Positions 60,111-64,000 of a DNA stretch of 64,000 nucleotides are shown here, piece by piece. Position 1 is the first letter of the stretch. Every line of letters begins with the position of its first letter. This DNA comes from Sclerodactyla briareus (Eukaryota; Echinodermata; Holothuroidea; Dendrochirotida; Sclerodactylidae), in the NCBI GenBank assembly GCA_026419785.1, contig JAODTK010005839.1, forward strand, positions 124,001 through 188,000. The letters are read 5' to 3'. Position numbers and translations under genes: made by a program. The notes under the pieces are model-generated. The model searched no databases. It was not told where the DNA came from and saw only the letters and a program-made list of their open reading frames with translations.

Positions 60111-61609
60111 TTTTTATTTTGAGAGAGTCTCCGAGAATTTGTGAGCGCTCATCCCGCGAAACCTCTTGTCAGCCAGTAGGAAACAATACGGAAGTAATTC
60201 ATTGATCAGAAATGAGACAGAAGTCATATAAATATACTTGGATGAATACCCTATCACATTTAGGATGGAATTGTCGTAGGATTGTATTCGTGTTGGTCGT
60301 CATGACCAACGAGAGTGGGGGAAGGAAATCTAGCGTATCACAAGTTCACAATGAAAAAGAGGTTCGCTGTAAAACTTACGGTAAAAAAAACAAACCCAGG
60401 CCCACATCCATTATCCTAGCACAGCTTGATGGAATTTTCAGATTGACAGATGGATGACACAGAGTTTTCGAATAATAAATGATGCTCAAACGCCTCTCAT
60501 GTTTAGGACATCTTTTCCAATGACGACTCAATTGCAGTGAAGTTTTCGTCGTTGCATTTCTCTTCCCAAACTTCCTCAACTTATTTGTCGTGGGTCCCCA
60601 CCCCCACTCCACCCTAAGCTCTGCCTCCTCTCAATAGCATCATACTCCGCGTTCTACGGGGCGTTCTGGGAAAAAAAGTCTATATGGACACAAAAACAAG
60701 GTGTATCAGTTTTTTAAACTCTCAGATTAGTGTTGCCCTTTCGTGAACTGTGGTTCACAACGGAATAACAGAGGTGGTAATTGAAATGACAACAGGTGGC
60801 AAGCCTAAGGTACCATCGGGCGACGGGAAGTTGTTGCAAAATATCAGCGATGAATACATTAGTTTAATCATCCAAGTTATGTGATTTACACGTCATAGGG
60901 CAGTTGGGGTACAGCCACCTGTGAAGTCAGTGGAGGAGGCACACCGCAGTTGACTTGAGTCTTTCAAATATTAGAAGTTTGAAAACGGTAAATGGACTCA
61001 ATTGAGGCATGTCCTCCCGAGATTGGTTTTATGTGTATGGTTTGAGTCTGTTCGACCCCAAATTTGATATTTGTTAATAGCAGAAGAGTCTTCCAACCGT
61101 TCTCGGGAAGGGCGAAACGTTGCCCTGTTGCATCCCAGGGATGAAGGCAATGACCGTGATTGTGGTTAGAAGTACGGTGTCCACCGAATTCAAGTCCAAC
61201 CACCCCCCCCCCCCTTCCCCCACCGGAATCGCCGCCTCGGCCACAGTTGGTATGTTTCCATGGATCCAGGAATAAATTACTGAAAAGGAATGCCTGAAAT
61301 CAATAACGTTGTCACAGCTCAGCAACTTGTAAATTATTGGAGTCGATCACTGTATTGAGTTGTGCAATTTGCTGCTTTATAAACATGAGCAAGAGTTGAA
61401 AACATGAAAAATGTATGATGAAAATATGATCTTTGCGTACGAGATTGAAAAAGGAAAAACAGTGGAAAAATGAGGATCTGTTATTTGGTGGCCATTGGGA
61501 AGAAATAGGTCATCCAGATTGACCCCAAAATTGTTGAAAATGTCATTAAGGTAAGAGAAAACATCATTAGAAAGAAATGATGAAGTTGATATATTGTTTC
61601 ACATCAATA
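60111..61609. other. Unassigned
   Basis: No gene recognised. C run at about 61203-61214. Confidence 0.5.
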
Positions 61610-62593
61610 ATGGGCCGTTCAACCAGGTGGGGGACGGGGGGGACGGGCCCCCCCCCACGTTCAAAAGTGTGGGGGGATATCATATCGATGTCCCCCCCCC
61701 CCCCCACTTTTTCGGAAGTAATAAAAAATAATAGCAAAAAAACAGCCCATTTTGATCCTCTAAACTGATTCAATTTTTTTATATTTTTTAGAATTAAAAA
61801 AAATCGTTGGAAATTGTCTCAGTCAATAATTCCAGGTGCGGACCCCACGTGTAGAACTGGACCCGACTAGGGCCGGAGTCGAGGGATTACCCATGTTCCA
61901 TACCGGTTTCTCGAATTTTGAATCGAACAGCCAAAATTGCATCATAATTTTAAAAGGTTTCGCCCGAAACCCGAAATGGCGTTTTTCTTCCAGGCGTTGT
62001 AGATTAAATATGCGATGTAATGTTTCGAATCATTTTGTTCACTCCGATAATTTGAGTTCGAATGAAAAAACTCGGGAAGGGAAAAAAGGGCCGAGTGAAA
62101 AAAATGCCTGAATTTTTTCGAAAATACCCGGAAAACATGCAATTTTTCGCGGCTTCGCGCGCGCGGTAGTGTCCAGTGTACTGACTGTGTAAAAATTCGG
62201 GTACGAATCCTGCTCAAAATTGGAGGGTCCCGTACGCCTATGGCTTTCGCTTCGGATCCCACCCGAGACTGTCCGGTGGACCCCTGGATCCCACGCAAAC
62301 GAGCCAGGTAGAAAAAGTCAATAATAAAGAAAGACCATGTGTGATATTCGGTAAATCATTTCAGTATGCACATGACAACTTTTTGGTTTATCTTTTATCA
62401 AATAACACATAGTAGATGGTTGCTTTGAGCCTGGCAAGTGCCGCATCAGTCGATTCTGGAGGGTTGGAAAATCTGAAATTTTCTTGTTCGCTTCGCTCCA
62501 ACCGTGGTGGGCGCTAAGCTTAGATGGTAATTTTGCATTCGATGTGTTGCCCCCCCCCCCCCCCACTTTTCAACAACGGTCCGAACGCCTCTG
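61610..62593. mobile_element. Non-autonomous hAT, second copy of the 51006-51960 family
   Basis: Co-linear with 51006-51960 throughout: 'aggtgggggacgggggggac', CCCCCACGTTCAAAAGTG, 'ctaaactgattcaa', 'ggaaattgtct', 'attccaggtgcggaccc', 'ctggacccgactagggcc', 'attacccatgttccatac' and a right end 'cccccacttttcaacaacgg'. The termini are eroded (GGGCCGTTC left; CAGAGGCGTTC reading in from the right). No clear target duplication was found. Confidence 0.88.
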
Positions 62594-64000
62594 CATTTGT
62601 TTTCCAAAAATTCATCGCGGCCCCTGCACGCCGCACGGCTAATTTTCTACTCCATACAGAGATCAACTCAAGAGATACTGACAGGCCTATGATAACGCTG
62701 TCCATATTCAAAATATTAAAATTTCACGATCGGGTGATGCTAGAAGCTTGCCTACTGAAACCTAAGGAAACGGGGAGTACATGAAAGCAGCTTCGGCTAG
62801 TGAAAGCTACTACCAAAAATCTACAACAAAAGTGGGTCACACAATACGGAGACACAGAAAAATTCGTTGTGGAAGTGGGCTCCACACCAAGGCTCGGTTC
62901 TAAGCCCTCCCGCGTCATCAAATTGATGGATGACTGCGTTGGTACGGGCGTTCTAGAGATAGGAGGATGGAAGGTGATATGGAGAGGGTAAGGGCGACAC
63001 AGGTGGAGGGGCATGCAGAGGAAGCCCACGCAATAGGTGGGGATTTCGAGATGCACAGAGGAGGCATGGAAGCAATAAGAATACAAGAGGAAGACAAATA
63101 AGGAGAATGCACGCGGAAAAAAACGAGGAAAAACAGCCGAAGATGGCTTCAGTCAACTCGTAGCCAGGCTCAGTGGTGCAGGGTTACTTCAAACAGTGGA
63201 ATAATGTTCAAGTCTTACGCCATGTCGATATGTAATATCGATATGTAAATACAAACTATCCTCTGTTTTCTTTTTTACCACCAGGACCTCTGAGAAACAC
63301 CCAACTGTCCATTCATGACCACGTTACGTAAATGCTGCGGACAGGGACCGGACCGCGAGTGAGCGAGCCCGAGTTTATCACAGTAAACGCCGTCCCTTGA
63401 CTTCACGAGCTAGAACAAGAATACAGCCGGATCGACCGTACAATGGGAACACGATCAATGTTCCTACGAAATTATCGCTTCAGTGGTATAGAAAGTCATA
63501 ATCCTTATTTTGAAACTTAGCCCGAGAATAGCAAAATCCTACTTTGGTCGTGAACGCTATCAGTGTAATCAATACATTCATGAATAAAACTTTGGAATCT
63601 TTAAGATCTGGATGGCTGAAAGAGTTCATTTGAGAATGTTTTGATTGCATGAAGGGTAGGGTGTTCTGCATATTTCCCCCGGTATCTGGGGAAACGATAG
63701 TAGTTGTTAATATACCCTAAATATAGTCATGCCATAAACTTCGTAAACAGTGGTCCATGATGATTGGATGATAGATCATGCCTGGCCGCTGAAGTATATG
63801 CGAGCACCGTTATGGTACGTTGCATACAGTTGGAAAAAAATAGCACTATACGAACCAAGGCGGAGTACGATTAAGAAACTTCAGGGCCCTATCAGTAATG
63901 TAATAAATATGTGTTAATTCACCTTCTTCATACAATAGAGGGAACATGAGAGCCGCCTCCGGAGGGGAGAGCCAGCTGTATGTATCGCTGACACAGAGGG
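62594..64000. other. Unassigned
   Basis: No gene recognised. The purine-rich strand at 62950-63130 yields Pro/Ser/Leu-rich minus-strand frames that are compositional artefacts. Confidence 0.5.

Overview
The window looks like nuclear DNA of a marine invertebrate, most likely a deuterostome (echinoderm, hemichordate or amphioxus). The reasons are: no long open frames and no operon structure, GT/AG-bounded exon-sized coding islands, tRNA-derived SINEs, several degenerate non-LTR retrotransposons, many small hAT-type DNA transposons, and exons for a beta-microseminoprotein-like protein and for hyalin-repeat (HYR) domains. The taxon is an inference. Almost all open frames up to 181 codons are chance frames or transposon remnants.

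Layout. 1-8965 and 16013-22330 are two directly repeated copies of one segment, about 7 kb apart. They differ by clean insertions: a CR1-like retrotransposon (about 3055-4788) and a hAT composite (5455-7729) only in the first copy, and an expanded 29-bp array and an ATT microsatellite only in the second. Both copies carry the same internally inverted LINE fragment. The spacer (8966-16012) holds a LINE interrupted by a 277-bp hAT MITE (9440-9716, perfect 8-bp target duplication), a long-inverted-repeat element (11462-13113) and another LINE remnant (13868-14100). 22331-32600 holds the microseminoprotein-like exon (23101-23194, minus), two unrelated SINEs, a TTTCGCGTAGTGACG MITE cluster, an AGGTCA-rich array, and a 190-270 bp tandem repeat containing a 33-G run. 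32335-46000 is mostly unique-looking DNA with LINE endonuclease and RT remnants, a second SINE copy and MITEs.

46600-50100 holds two related tandem arrays: about 7 units of 200-235 bp, and about 6.5 units of about 67 bp, both rich in TATATGGCCATATA-type palindromes. 51006-51960 is a non-autonomous hAT with an 8-bp duplication, and 61610-62593 is a sister copy. 54834-58760 carries two HYR-domain exons on the plus strand, each broken by frameshifts, plus small HYR shards; a hAT-like block (56543-58200) ends 26 bp before the second exon.

The confident genic content is therefore one exon of a small secreted cysteine-rich protein and pieces of an HYR-domain gene. The main interest is transposon biology: paralogous filled and empty sites, nested insertions, inverted elements, and satellite-like arrays that carry regularly spaced transcription-factor-like motifs. 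Frameshifts occur in both transposon and exon sequence, so assembly indels cannot be separated from true decay here.
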